This document shows positions 1 through 18,700 of a DNA stretch of 64,000 nt, piece by piece. The translations under genes and the position numbers were made by a program. Within the stretch, counting starts at the first letter, position 1, and the number at the start of each line of letters is the position of its first letter. The stretch spans positions 1 to 64,000 of the forward strand of contig NZ_BAFQ01000167.1 of NCBI RefSeq assembly GCF_000308375.1. Reading direction: 5' to 3'. Under the pieces are notes generated by a model, which saw nothing but the letters and a program-made list of their open reading frames with translations, did no database searches and was not told the origin of the DNA. The stretch is from Nocardia aobensis NBRC 100429. GTDB taxonomy: Bacteria; Actinomycetota; Actinomycetes; Mycobacteriales; Mycobacteriaceae.

Positions 1-838
1 CCCCGGCACTTCCGGCATCGGAGGGATACCGGGCCAACTCGGAATCGGCAGGCCGGGTGGTGGCGGCGAGGGTTTCGGCGCGGGCCAGCAGACCGGCCAG
101 CGCGGTGCGTTGTGCCGCGGTGCGTGCGGTCGCGGGCACCCGGACCAGCGCGGTCCATCCGGCCTGCACGGCGACCGCGGCGTCGTGCCGGGCACGCGGC
201 ACTCCGGCATCGTCGAGCGGCACTCGCAGCAGCCGAGCGGTCGATTCGAGGGCGCGCGCCACGGCGAGCCGCTGCGGCCCGTGCGGGCGGATCAGTGCCG
301 GGGCCATACATACACACCACGCCAGGACGCCGCCCAGCAGGATCAGGGCGAGGTGGCCGGGGAGTTGCTCAGTGCGCTGCGGGATGAAGGCCGCGCTGGA
401 GACCACGAAGGTGAAGATGATGTTGCCGGGCGGGCCCATCCGGGAGGCATCGCAGACCAGCTTGTACAGCCCGGCGAGCACCGCGATCACCAGGACCCGC
501 ACCGCCGCGGATTCGATCAGCGCCGACGCGGTCAACGCGACCGCGGTGCCGGCGAACATCCCGAGCACCACCCAGGCCAGCGTGCGGCCGCGGGCGGCAT
601 ACGGCAGGCCGTGCCCGTACAGGGCGCACAGACCGCCGGCGCTGGTGTAGAAGGCCAGCTGCACCTGTCCGGTAGCCAGCAGCACGACCTCCGGCCCGCC
701 GATGGCGATCACCGCGCACAGCGCCGCCTGATACCAGGTGTCGGCGACCGGTCGCATCCGGAACACGCCTCGCAGCGACAGCATCCGCAGGGTGGTACGG
801 AAACCGGCAGCTGGGGAGGAGGGGGCACGATGCGACAC
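1..838 (-). CDS. FUSC-family (aromatic acid exporter-like) membrane protein, partial
   Basis: The reading frame runs off the left edge, so the C-terminus is missing. The visible ~279 residues start with a short basic stretch, then several hydrophobic segments (for example around AALCAVIAIGGPEVVLL and LAWVVLGMFAGTAVALTASAL), a PPGNIIFTFVVSSAAF segment, another membrane segment ending in CVCMAPALIRPHG, and a soluble helical tail rich in Arg and Ala. This layout of an N-terminal membrane bundle and a cytoplasmic helical domain fits the FUSC/YccS-like family of putative exporters. The start is uncertain: GTG at 838 gives an amphipathic leader, while ATG at 784 would also work, and neither has a clear Shine-Dalgarno. 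The family assignment is inferred from topology and general resemblance; the substrate is unknown. Confidence 0.55.
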   Translation of the reverse strand, partial: MSHRAPSSPAAGFRTTLRMLSLRGVFRMRPVADTWYQAALCAVIAIGGPEVVLLATGQVQLAFYTSAGGLCALYGHGLPYAARGRTLAWVVLGMFAGTAVALTASALIESAAVRVLVIAVLAGLYKLVCDASRMGPPGNIIFTFVVSSAAFIPQRTEQLPGHLALILLGGVLAWCVCMAPALIRPHGPQRLAVARALESTARLLRVPLDDAGVPRARHDAAVAVQAGWTALVRVPATARTAAQRTALAGLLARAETLAATTRPADSELARYPSDAGSAG

Positions 839-1092
839 CCGAGAAGATTAACAGGTATTTTACTAGGAAACTATATGACGGGCAGCACTCGCTTCCGACA
901 GGGCGGGCGACGGAGCGGCCACCCACTCCGCTCGGCGCAATTTTTCGGCATTCGGTCGCCATATTGCGAATGCAGAATGCGGGCTGCGAAATGTGCCGCA
1001 GTGAGTTATCCGGGACACCGTGCCACACATTGTTTCGGGCACCGGAAATCACGGATTCGGCGAAATCCGAATACGGGTCAGGACACGGTTCG
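839..1092. other. Intergenic region, lower GC, probable promoter
   Basis: No gene seen. The stretch around 845-880 is distinctly AT-richer than its surroundings (runs such as aagattaacaggtatttt) and lies just upstream of the leftward membrane-protein gene, so it is the likely promoter region. No defined operator was recognised. Confidence 0.3.
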
Positions 1093-2130
1093 CTATCGAT
1101 TTCGAGTCAGCGACTGGCGGTATGCCCGCGGCGACATCCCCATCCACCGCGTGAAGGCATGAGTGAAATTAGCCGTTTCCGCATATCCGAGCCGGCGGGC
1201 CACATCCTCGACCGTCGACCCGGCGCGCAGCAGTTCCGCCGCGGTGCTCTCCCGCACGGTGTTGAGCAGGCCGCGGAAACTGGCGCCCTCGGCGGCGAGC
1301 TGCCGGCGCAGCGTACGGACGTTGATGTGCAGCTCCGCGGCTACTTCGGCCATCGACGGCACCGAACCCGGTTCGCGCAGCAGGCGCTCGCGGACCAGCG
1401 TCGACAACTTCCAGCCGCCGTCCAGCAGCACCTGCAGCGCCTCGCGGCACTGCCGTTCGATCAGGTTCGCGGTATGCGAATCGGCATGTGGCATGCGCAG
1501 ATCCAGGAACGAGCGCGGCAGTACCAGCGCGGTCCGCGGACAGTCGCTGAGGATGTTGTCGATCGAGGCGAACTCGGCCAGTGCGGCAGCCCGATCGGCA
1601 CCCAGCTCCAGTTCCAGGCGCACGGCGGGGATGGTCACATCGAGCGCCCGCTCGGCGACGAAGATCAGCGCCACCTCGCGTTCGACGAAGTATCCACGCA
1701 GGTCCGCGGGTATTCCCGAGCCGTCGGCCACCAGTGCGACCTCGTCGCCGCCGGACTCCTCCAGGTGATAGCGCGCCGAGACCGAGACCAGATCCTGGTA
1801 GCGGACCGCGATGTTGAGCACATCGCGCATGGTCGCGCTGGCCAGGGCCGCGAGGCCGACCAGACCGGCCTTGCCGAGGGAGGCCTGCGCGGCGGTCTGC
1901 ACGCCGAGACCGGGCCGGTCGCCGAGCGCGCGAATCAGATTGCGCGCGACAGCGAATTCTTGATCCGGCCAAATTCGCAGCTGTTCATCGGCCAGATCCG
2001 CGGGCTCGATTCCGGTGCCCGCCAATAACAGCGGTTCGTCCAATCCATGCGCGAGCCCGACACTGACCATCATTCGCACACTGACGCTGCCGTGCGGCAA
2101 CACATCGGACGGCGTACCGATCCCAACCAC
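1093..2130 (-). CDS. AraC-family transcriptional regulator (OruR-type)
   Basis: The protein has 345 residues, the usual size for regulators with an 'arabinose-binding domain of AraC, bacterial' N-terminal half and a C-terminal AraC helix-turn-helix domain. The N-terminal ~220 residues include the family-typical patterns GDRPGLGVQTAAQASLGKAG and RYHLEESGGDEVALV. The DNA-binding part (about residues 250-340) contains two helix-turn-helix units: VPSMAEVAAELHINVRTLRRQL and the second ending VARRLGYAETANFTHAFTRW, followed by GMSPRAYRQ. It probably controls a nearby gene or the divergent small gene at 2262. Such regulators often govern catabolic or lipid-related genes, but no ligand can be inferred here. 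Confidence 0.85.
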   Translation of the reverse strand: MVGIGTPSDVLPHGSVSVRMMVSVGLAHGLDEPLLLAGTGIEPADLADEQLRIWPDQEFAVARNLIRALGDRPGLGVQTAAQASLGKAGLVGLAALASATMRDVLNIAVRYQDLVSVSARYHLEESGGDEVALVADGSGIPADLRGYFVEREVALIFVAERALDVTIPAVRLELELGADRAAALAEFASIDNILSDCPRTALVLPRSFLDLRMPHADSHTANLIERQCREALQVLLDGGWKLSTLVRERLLREPGSVPSMAEVAAELHINVRTLRRQLAAEGASFRGLLNTVRESTAAELLRAGSTVEDVARRLGYAETANFTHAFTRWMGMSPRAYRQSLTRNR

Positions 2131-2261
2131 AGTCCGAAATTACCAATATTCGGTCCGTTCGGCACATTCCGGCCCCCGAAAGTGGGGGCATAACCTCGAC
2201 AGACCGACATCGGCACGGGATGGCCGATGGGCAGGCAGGGATCGAGGAGGGCGACTACACC
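2131..2261. promoter_or_regulatory. Divergent promoter region with inverted repeats
   Basis: The region separates the leftward AraC-type regulator from a rightward small gene. It contains CCGAA-N10-TTCGG (2134-2153), almost touching the regulator start codon, and a perfect GCCCCC-6 nt-GGGGGC hairpin (2172-2189). Either could serve autoregulation. Binding is inferred only from symmetry and position. Confidence 0.3.
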
Positions 2262-2438
2262 GTGGATATGTTCAGCACCTGTTGGATGGAACCGCTCGAC
2301 CTCACCCCGCAGAAGGCGCATCAGATCATGCAGATGCACCGGGGCTGCCGGACCGACGAATGCCCCCGCCGGCGCGCCGCGCTGCGAGTGCTGGTCGAGG
2401 AAGGCCGGCTGATTCCGGATTCCTCACGGGTGCACTGA
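2262..2438 (+). CDS. Small conserved hypothetical protein
   Basis: This is a 58-residue protein if translation starts at the GTG at 2262, which has a GAGGAGG Shine-Dalgarno about 13 nt upstream. An upstream ATG at 2220 is in frame but lacks a ribosome-binding site. The sequence VDMFSTCWMEPLDLTPQKAH and the following MHRGCRTDECPRRRAAL stretch hold three cysteines and many charged residues; there is no membrane segment or signal peptide. I recall similar short actinobacterial proteins but know no function. The paired cysteines (CRTDEC) could bind a metal, which is speculation. Codon use is typical of real genes here (third-position GC). Confidence 0.6.
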   Translation: MDMFSTCWMEPLDLTPQKAHQIMQMHRGCRTDECPRRRAALRVLVEEGRLIPDSSRVH

Positions 2439-2458
2439 CAACGCACCAGCGGTGGTCG

Positions 2459-3058
2459 CTAGCCCGCCCAGCGACCGGTCCAGCCACGCGCGATCCGGCG
2501 CGCCCGGGCAGGCGGCATGCGATCGGGTTCGGTGAGGACCGCGAGCGTCAGCCCGTCGAGCAGCGCCAGCAGTTCCGCTGCGGCATCACCGGATTCGGCG
2601 GCCCGCTCCGGATTCACGGCGACCAGCGCCCGGGCGATCAGATCCTCCGTGCGCTGCCACTGAGCACGATGCAGCGCCGCGATCTCGGGGTCGTGGGCGG
2701 CGCGCGCGACCAGCGCGAACCACACCCGGGCGAGGCGATCCTCACTGTCGGGAGCGATGAGCAGGTCGACGAGGCGGGACAAACGCTGCGCCGGCGGGAG
2801 TCGCGCCACCGCCGCCGCATCGAAACGGTGGGCGGCCTCGTCCCGCACGTACTCCCAAACCCGATGGAGGAGTTCGTTTTTCGTCGAGAAGTAGTACTGC
2901 ACCGTACCGATCGACACCTCGGCGCGCGCGGCCAGCGTGCGGATGCTGACGCCCTCGATACCGTCCTCGGCGATGACATCGGCCAGCCGGTCGAGCAGGT
3001 GGCCACGACGGTCCGTCGCGGTTGCGTCCGCCGCTGCCCCGGTCCGCTCAACGCCCAC
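2459..3058 (-). CDS. TetR-family transcriptional regulator
   Basis: This is a 199-residue protein with a TetR-type N-terminal DNA-binding domain: residues ~13-58 contain HLLDRLADVIAEDGIEGVSI, then RTLAARAEVSIGTVQYYFSTK, the classic recognition-helix pattern. The C-terminal ligand/dimer domain includes VWFALVARAAHDPEIAALH and a LLALLDGLTLAVLTEP helix, like TetR_C domains of the BetI/AcrR kind. The GTG start at 3058 is chosen because AGGAG lies 8 nt upstream. The gene overlaps the end of the preceding membrane-protein gene by about 11 nt, so it is the last gene of a three-gene operon. It probably represses that operon through the three ATACG-NN-CGTAT sites at 3800-3860. Confidence 0.88.
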   Translation of the reverse strand: MGVERTGAAADATATDRRGHLLDRLADVIAEDGIEGVSIRTLAARAEVSIGTVQYYFSTKNELLHRVWEYVRDEAAHRFDAAAVARLPPAQRLSRLVDLLIAPDSEDRLARVWFALVARAAHDPEIAALHRAQWQRTEDLIARALVAVNPERAAESGDAAAELLALLDGLTLAVLTEPDRMPPARARRIARGWTGRWAG

Positions 3059-3479
3059 CGCGTCGACTCCTCTCCCGCTGATCGCGAGCCCGATAGTAGT
3101 GCCACGCCTGTGCCCCCACTCGACGCGCCAGCGCCACGGGTTCCCGGCGGCCGTCGCCTCGGGAGGTCCGCTCCACGACGGCCGCGAAGAACAGCAGCAG
3201 CACCCCGGCACCGCCCAGACCGAAGTAGACGGTGTCGCCGAGCAGGGTGACGAGCATGCGAGCCGATTCGTGGTCCGGCCCCGGCAAGGCGGGCAGGACC
3301 GCTTCGAGTTGCAGCAGGCGTACGCCCTCGGCAACCAGCCACAGCACCGCCGCCGCGGCCAGCGACCACCCGGCGATGCGATAGCTGCGCGCCAATCGCG
3401 TCGCGGCCACCAGCGAGACCCCCGCCAGTACCACCACCGCCAGTTCGCCGGCGCCGAACACCACCTGCGCGCCGCTCAT
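3048..3479 (-). CDS. Small integral membrane protein (operon with TetR regulator)
   Basis: This is a 143-residue protein with about four hydrophobic segments (VVFGAGELAVVVLAGVSLVA, IAGWSLAAAAVLWLVAEGV, a segment near MLVTLLGDTVYFGLG, and GGAGVLLLFFAAVVE), then a basic C-terminal tail. It starts at the ATG at 3479, which overlaps the stop of the upstream membrane-protein gene in an ATGA arrangement, and it runs into the TetR gene. I do not recognise the family. With its partner it may form a small membrane complex whose level the TetR regulator sets. Confidence 0.7.
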   Translation of the reverse strand: MSGAQVVFGAGELAVVVLAGVSLVAATRLARSYRIAGWSLAAAAVLWLVAEGVRLLQLEAVLPALPGPDHESARMLVTLLGDTVYFGLGGAGVLLLFFAAVVERTSRGDGRREPVALARRVGAQAWHYYRARDQRERSRRGGR

Positions 3480-3784
3480 CGCACCTGCTCCGGTCGCGCC
3501 GGACGGCGCAGGATGGCGACCAGCAGCAGCGCCCAGGCCAGCACCAGCAGGAGATTGCGGACGCCGGCGCCGAACTCCATGCGATGCGTCATGCCCTCGG
3601 CGCCACCGGATCCGAACCACATCGCCCGGCTCGTGACCAGCCCGGCCACCGAACCGATCATTGCCACCACCGCGGCGAGTACCGCACTGCCGAAGGCGCG
3701 CCCCAGCCGCCGGCGGTAGTACAGCACGAGCGCCGCTCCCAGCAGCGGCGCGCACAGGCCGAGCAGTTCCACGAGACGAAACAT
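3476..3784 (-). CDS. Small integral membrane protein (first gene of TetR operon)
   Basis: This is a 102-residue protein with three to four hydrophobic stretches: VELLGLCAPLLGAALVLYY, AVLAAVVAMIGSVAGLV and NLLLVLAWALLLVAIL. The start chosen is the ATG at 3784, with an AAAGGGTGG purine-rich run just upstream. An ATG at 3802 is in frame but lies inside the first operator palindrome and has no ribosome-binding site. The stop overlaps the next gene by 4 nt. The family is unknown. Its promoter must lie in the operator-rich region 3800-3860, so repression by the TetR regulator at the end of the operon is likely. Confidence 0.68.
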   Translation of the reverse strand: MFRLVELLGLCAPLLGAALVLYYRRRLGRAFGSAVLAAVVAMIGSVAGLVTSRAMWFGSGGAEGMTHRMEFGAGVRNLLLVLAWALLLVAILRRPARPEQVR

Positions 3785-3799
3785 CGACGCCCACCCTTT

Positions 3800-3860
3800 C
3801 ATACGTTCGTATGAGACCTACCATACGAACGTATGAGGCTTCGGTCAATACGACCGTATG
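3800..3860. promoter_or_regulatory. Three operator repeats (probable TetR binding sites)
   Basis: Three copies of an ATACG-NN-CGTAT motif lie here: 3800-3813 (catacgttcgtatg), 3822-3835 (catacgaacgtatg, the exact reverse complement of the first) and 3847-3860 (aatacgaccgtatg). Centres are spaced 22 and 25 bp apart, about two helical turns. They lie directly upstream of the membrane-protein/TetR operon, the expected place for TetR autoregulation. Recognition by this particular regulator is inferred from position. Confidence 0.75.
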
Positions 3861-3867
3861 AGAGCGA

Positions 3868-5199
3868 TCAGGGCACGGCGAAGCTCCACTCGTCGCCATC
3901 GGGCCAGATGACGCGGGAGCCGTCGCGGCGGCGCATGGTCCCGGACGGGTCGACGATCCAGTCCGCCGGGTCGAAGCCGTCACCGCCGGTGGCCGGGTGC
4001 TCGACGGCGGTGTGGTCGCGGCGCACATAGGCCCCGTCCTCGCGCGGCGTCCAGACGGCCGAATCGTAGGTGCGCAGCGCGTTGTCCGCCGTGATCACCG
4101 CCATCGGGCCGTAGCGACGCAGACGGGAGCCGTCCGAACGGGTGGTCCAGGCCGCGTCGGTCATCGGCTCGGCGTGGTCGGTACCGGCCCAGACGATCTC
4201 GGACGTACCGGGCGCGTACAGGTCGCCGCGGTCACCGTGCTGCCAGTATCCGGGCTCGTGCCGCAGCCACGGCCGGTCACCGACGAGAGCGACGACGGCG
4301 TCGAGATCCTGCGGCTCACCGAAATGCGCTGTGCCGATGCCCTTTTCCGATCGGCGCAGCATGGATGTAAGACGTGCGCCGGGCCCGGCTTCGATCACAT
4401 ATCGAACACCGCGGGCCGCCAGTCCGGCCATCACCACATCCCAGCGCACCGGTGCGCAGATCTGCGCGGACAGCGAGTCGACCGGGTCGGCGTCGGTTCG
4501 CCACCGCCCGGATGTGCCCTCCACCAACGGAATTCGCGGCGGCATGAATTCGGCGCGGGCGAGTTCGGATCGGAACGCGGCGGCGGCCGGTGCCATGAGT
4601 GCGCAGTGGAACGGCGCACTGACGTCGAGCGCACGGGTGATCGCCCCGTGTTCCTCGGCGAGTTGCCGGGCTCTGCCGACGGCGCCGGTGTGCCCGGAGA
4701 TCACCACCTGACTCGCGCCGTTGTAGTTGGCGACCGCGACGACCTCGGATTGCGCCGCGGCGGTGCAGATCCGGTCGACCTCGTCGGCGCCGAGACCCAT
4801 CACCGCCACCATCGCGCCCGCCCCCGGCGGCACCGCTTCCTGCATCAGGGCGCCCCGGCGACGCACCAGACGCACCGCGGTCTCGACGTCGAGGGCGCCT
4901 GCGCAGACGTGGGCGGTGATCTCACCGAGGCTGTGCCCGGCCACGACCGTCGGATGAATGCCGGTCTCCGACACCAGCACTCGATAGGCCGCCACACTGG
5001 TGGCCAGGATCGCGGGCTGGGCGTACTCGGTCCGGGCCAGCTCCGCCGGGTCGCCGGCGAAGCACAGCTCGCTCAGGCCGAAGTCGATCGCGGCGTCGGC
5101 ACGGTCGAATATCTCGCGCGCGACCGGGTAGGTGCCGGCCAGCGCCTTGCCCATGCAGGGCATCTGCGCGCCCTGACCGGGGAATACGAATGCGAGCAT
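3868..5199 (-). CDS. Discrete malonyl-CoA:ACP acyltransferase with novel C-terminal extension
   Basis: This is a 443-residue protein. Residues ~1-310 are a FabD/MAT-type acyltransferase with the N-terminal FPGQGAQ loop, nucleophile elbow GHSLGE (Ser90) and the active-site His in DVSAPFHCALM (about residue 197). It would move a malonyl-type group from CoA to carrier-protein domains. Residues ~313-443 are an extra domain made of imperfect repeats with a Trp, then an acidic-Gly turn, then Arg-Arg (AAWTTRSDGSRLRR, AVWTPREDGAYVRR, ADWIVDPSGTMRRR). FabD proteins normally end near residue 310. It is the last gene of the operon, 1 nt after the KASIII-like gene. Because two PKS modules upstream have dead AT domains, this enzyme probably loads them in trans; the repeat tail could be a docking module (inference). 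Confidence 0.88.
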   Translation of the reverse strand: MLAFVFPGQGAQMPCMGKALAGTYPVAREIFDRADAAIDFGLSELCFAGDPAELARTEYAQPAILATSVAAYRVLVSETGIHPTVVAGHSLGEITAHVCAGALDVETAVRLVRRRGALMQEAVPPGAGAMVAVMGLGADEVDRICTAAAQSEVVAVANYNGASQVVISGHTGAVGRARQLAEEHGAITRALDVSAPFHCALMAPAAAAFRSELARAEFMPPRIPLVEGTSGRWRTDADPVDSLSAQICAPVRWDVVMAGLAARGVRYVIEAGPGARLTSMLRRSEKGIGTAHFGEPQDLDAVVALVGDRPWLRHEPGYWQHGDRGDLYAPGTSEIVWAGTDHAEPMTDAAWTTRSDGSRLRRYGPMAVITADNALRTYDSAVWTPREDGAYVRRDHTAVEHPATGGDGFDPADWIVDPSGTMRRRDGSRVIWPDGDEWSFAVP

Positions 5200-5200
5200 G

Positions 5201-6102
5201 TCAGGCGATCCTCAACAGTGCGACGCCCCAGGTGCCGAACCCGTGGCTGATGGTCATGACGATCTCCCCCGGCGCGACGCCGTCCTCCAGATACGTCTGC
5301 AGATTGATCAGGTTGTCGGCCGAATGCACATGCGCGTAGTCGGCGATGTTGTCCAGATAGCACAGGTCGTGGTCGAGTCCGGCCGAATCGGCCATGAATC
5401 GCACGGCCTCCTCGTTGACGTTGTTGGCGATGATGCGCCGCACGTCGCCGCGGTCCAGGCCGGCGCGGTCGAGCATATCGGCGACGGCGCGGGACAGGCC
5501 CCGCTTGGTCAGCCCGGCCAGGGCCGGCATCTTCGCCACCCGGATCAGCTGGTTGGTGCCCTGGTTCGAGCCGAGCACCTCGATCCGCGACGGTTCGGCG
5601 GAGGTGATCAGACAGGCGGCGGCGCCGTCGCTCAGTACCGAGAGCGCGTCGCGCAGAATGCGGGCGTGCGGGTCCGGGCACGCGTCGGAGGTGACCACCA
5701 GGACGTTGCGGGCCGATCCGGCGGCGACCAGGCTGTGCGCGATGCGCAGGGCACTGCCGAAATTCGCGCATTCGGCCAGCGTGACACCGATCGGAGTGGC
5801 GCGGGTGAGGCCGAAACGCTCACAGAAGCGCAGGAAGTCTCCACCGGCCAGGGCGCCGGTTTCGGGGCTCGACGACGCGTAGACCAGCAGGTCGATCTCG
5901 GCGGCATCGACCGGGATCCGGTCGAGGGTGCTCGCGACCACTTCCGCGGCCAGTTGCAGCGGCGTCTGTTCGGTGCGGCAGTAGTGGTACAGGCCGAGGC
6001 CGTGCATATCGCGCAGCATGGCCGGATCGTCCCGCAGCGGTTCGAGGCCGGCGATCGGCTCGCGGGCGCCGACCGCGTAGGAGATCCCGTGCAGATAGAC
6101 GC

Positions 6103-6106
<4 letters not shown>
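5201..6106 (-). CDS. KASIII-like (FabH/CerJ-type) enzyme
   Basis: This is a 301-residue thiolase-fold protein. The catalytic cysteine is Cys113 in TLAECANFGSAL, and C-terminal glycine-rich strands resemble FabH (SHGFGTWGVALL). The usual FabH HQAN motif is replaced by IANNVNEE (about residues 227-233), while a second motif, DYAHVHSADNLINL (257-269), gives a His and Asp in a pattern I associate with acyl-transferring KASIII relatives such as CerJ. It may therefore move an acyl group between a carrier protein and another acceptor, or build a starter or release the chain, rather than act as a normal FabH. The ATG at 6106 overlaps the preceding PKS stop by 4 nt, so it is translationally coupled. 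Confidence 0.85.
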
Positions 6107-15739
<9,633 letters not shown>

Positions 15740-15746
<7 letters not shown>

Positions 15747-18700
15747 TGTGCGTCGCTGTGTAATGCCGCCTCCAGCAGAGCCAGCTCGGCGGCGATCGGG
15801 TCCTCCGGCGGTGGTGCCGCGGGCCGGGCCGACGGGGCCGGTGGCGACTCGGCCGAAGCCGACGCGGCCGCACCCGAGACAGGCGGAGTTGTCCCGGCCA
15901 AGGTCGGTTCACTCGAAGCCGTTGTGTCCGAATACGACTCGGTCGGCGCGTCCGGCGCGTCCGCTTCCCCGGAACCGATTGCGGCCGAAAGATATTCGGC
16001 CGCTTTCTCGACGGTCGGATAGTCGAATCCGAAGGTCGCGGGCAACGCGAGTCCGAAACCGTCCTGCAGGCGCGAGCGCAGTTCGACGACCGCGAGGGAG
16101 TCCATGCCGAGCCGGGTGAAACCCTCCTCCGGGTCGATCAGATGCCCGTCGTCGAGTCCCAGCACCGCCTTCACCTCGGTGGCCGTCAGATCACGGACGA
16201 GGGCCGGCCGGTCGGTCCGGGCAGCGGCCAGGACCCGTTCCCGCAGCGAGGCGGCCGGTCCGGCAGCGGCGGGGGTGGCGGCGATACTTCCGTACCACGG
16301 GTCACCGCCCGCGGCCGCGGCCAGTTTCGGCCAGTCCAGATCCGCGGCGACGACGGTCGGTCCGGCTGCGACCAGATTGCCGGCGAGCAACCGCAGCCCC
16401 TGTTCCGGTGAGAGCGGGCGATAACCGCGCAGCCGGGCCCGCTCGCGTTCCTCGGCGTCGAGACGGGCCGCCATCCCGATCTCCCCCCACGGGCCCCACG
16501 CGATGCTGGTGGCGGGAATGCCCTGGGCCCGCAGCACGGACGCGTACCCGTCCAGATAGGCATTGGCCGCGGCGTAGTTGGCTTGCCCGCCCGCACCCAC
16601 GGTCGCCGTCAGCGACGAGAAGCACACCACGAAATCGGTTTCCGCGCCGATGATGTCGCGCAGCGAACGAATCCCGCCGACCTTGGGCGCGAGGACCTTT
16701 TCGAACCGGCCGGCGTCCAGCCCGGCGATCGTCGCATCGTCCAGCACACCGGCCGCGTGCACGATCCCGCCGAGCGGATGCGGCGCGGCGGCGACCACGC
16801 CGGCGAGCGACTCGGCGCCGATATCGGCGGTATGCACGGTGACCGGGCAACCACCGTCGCGGATCTCGTCCAGCAGCTGCGCGGTCTCCGGATCGGGGGC
16901 GGCGCGGCCGACGAGTACGAGGTGGCCCGCGCCCTGTTCGGCCAGCAGCTGCGCCACGCGCGGGCCGATGCCCCGCAGACCACCCGTGACAAGATAACTG
17001 CGATCGGACCGGATCCGCACATCCGTCCCCGGATGTGCACGGCGAAGGCGCGCGACGTAGCGATCCTGCCCGCGATGCGCGATCCGCATCTCCGGCGACC
17101 ACCGGTGGATCTCTTCTGCCAGACGCGCCAGCGAAGAATCGGAGTCGTCGTCCAGATCGACTGTGCTGCACTGCAATTCCGTATACTCGCGACGCACGAC
17201 CGTGGCGATACCCCACAGCATGGTCGCGGCCGGATCGGTGACGTCGGCGTCGCCGGTCACCGGCTGAGCGCCACGAGTCGGCCACCATACGCGGACGCGT
17301 TCGGACGCCAGCGCCGGTAGCGGTCGCACGGCCGCGGCACACCGCTGGGCGGCCTCGCCGACGAACTGCGCGCTCTCACCGTCCGTCGCGGACAGGCCGC
17401 GTAGGTCGACGAAGCCGCGACGGTCAGCCGCGGCGAATTCCGCCGGCCACGCCCCTATTTCGGCATCGGTGGTGGTGTGGCGGGTGATGCCCGCTCCCGG
17501 CGGTACCTCCGTGCCGATCAGCACGGTCACGGCCGGAATCGCCCGCTCGCGCAGCACCCGCGCGAACCGGCTCAACCGGTCGGGTTCGTCGTCGACCACC
17601 AGCAGCGACACCGGCTCGGCGCCCGTCCCGGCCGCCACGGTGCGCTGCCAGTGCTGTTCGTGGGTGATATCGGCCGTCTTGTGGGCGAGCGCCCGCTCCA
17701 CCTGCGCGCGGCTGATGCGCCGCGATTCGAATCCGTCCACGGCGACCACCAATTCGCCGGTGACGTCGTACATCCGGATATGCGCGGTGAACGCCTCGTC
17801 CCCCGCGCCGTGCCCGCCCGCCAATCGGGCGTGGATCCACAGCGGGCCCTCGGTGCGGCGACCGGAGAAGTAGTAGCGGTCGATACTGAACGGAACGTAG
17901 ATGTTCTCCTGTGCCCGCAGCAGCGCGTTGTCGTATTTCCAGCAGCTGTTGAGCACCTGGAACGCGGCTTCGACCAGCCCCGCGTGCAACGGTTCCGGTC
18001 CGATCTCCACACCCTCGGGGCGGGTGGTCAGGCACAGTGCCTCGTTGTCGCCGCGCCAGATGGTCTCGATCCAGTGGAAGGAGTTCCCGGTGTCGAGCCC
18101 CGGCACCCAGACGTCCCGATAGAACTCGAGTCCGGACAGCTCCTGTGGACAGCGGGCGAGAACATCGCCGCGATCGGCAGCACCGAAGGTCGAATCCGAT
18201 TCGGCGGGAGCGCTGTCCAGTGCGGTGCGGAACAGCGCCGGCCAGGCCGCGCCCGCACCGGATTCCTCCTCCGCCACGAGGGTCACGTCCCAGCCCGAAC
18301 CGTTCGGGCGCAGCACCAACTGCGCACGGCGGCTCCCGCCGTCGGACACGGCGAACGGATTGAGGAACAACGTGTCCCGCAGCGCGCACGGCCCGTCGAT
18401 GTGGCGAGCCGCCGCGGCCAGCACCATCGCGATATGCGAGGCACCGGGCACGACCGCGGTGCCGAACAGCCGGTGATCGGTCACATACGACGGGGAGTCG
18501 CAGGCGAAACTTCGTTCGTAGCGGATCTCCTCCGAAAGCGGCAGATCCACCGCACGGCCGGGCAGCCCGGCGTCCTCGGCGGCGCCGACGGTACGGCGGA
18601 GCGCACGTTCCGGTTCGACCCAGAAGCGGCCGCGCTGGAAGGCGTAGGTGGGCAGCGGGATTCGGCGCCCCAGGGCGAACGGGCCCCACGGCGTCGGGCA

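Noticed and set aside
369-1052. 227-codon minus-strand frame overlapping the FUSC-type gene
   Set aside because: It has unlikely composition, is out of frame with the membrane protein, and spans the AT-rich promoter stretch. The other frame gives clear membrane helices.
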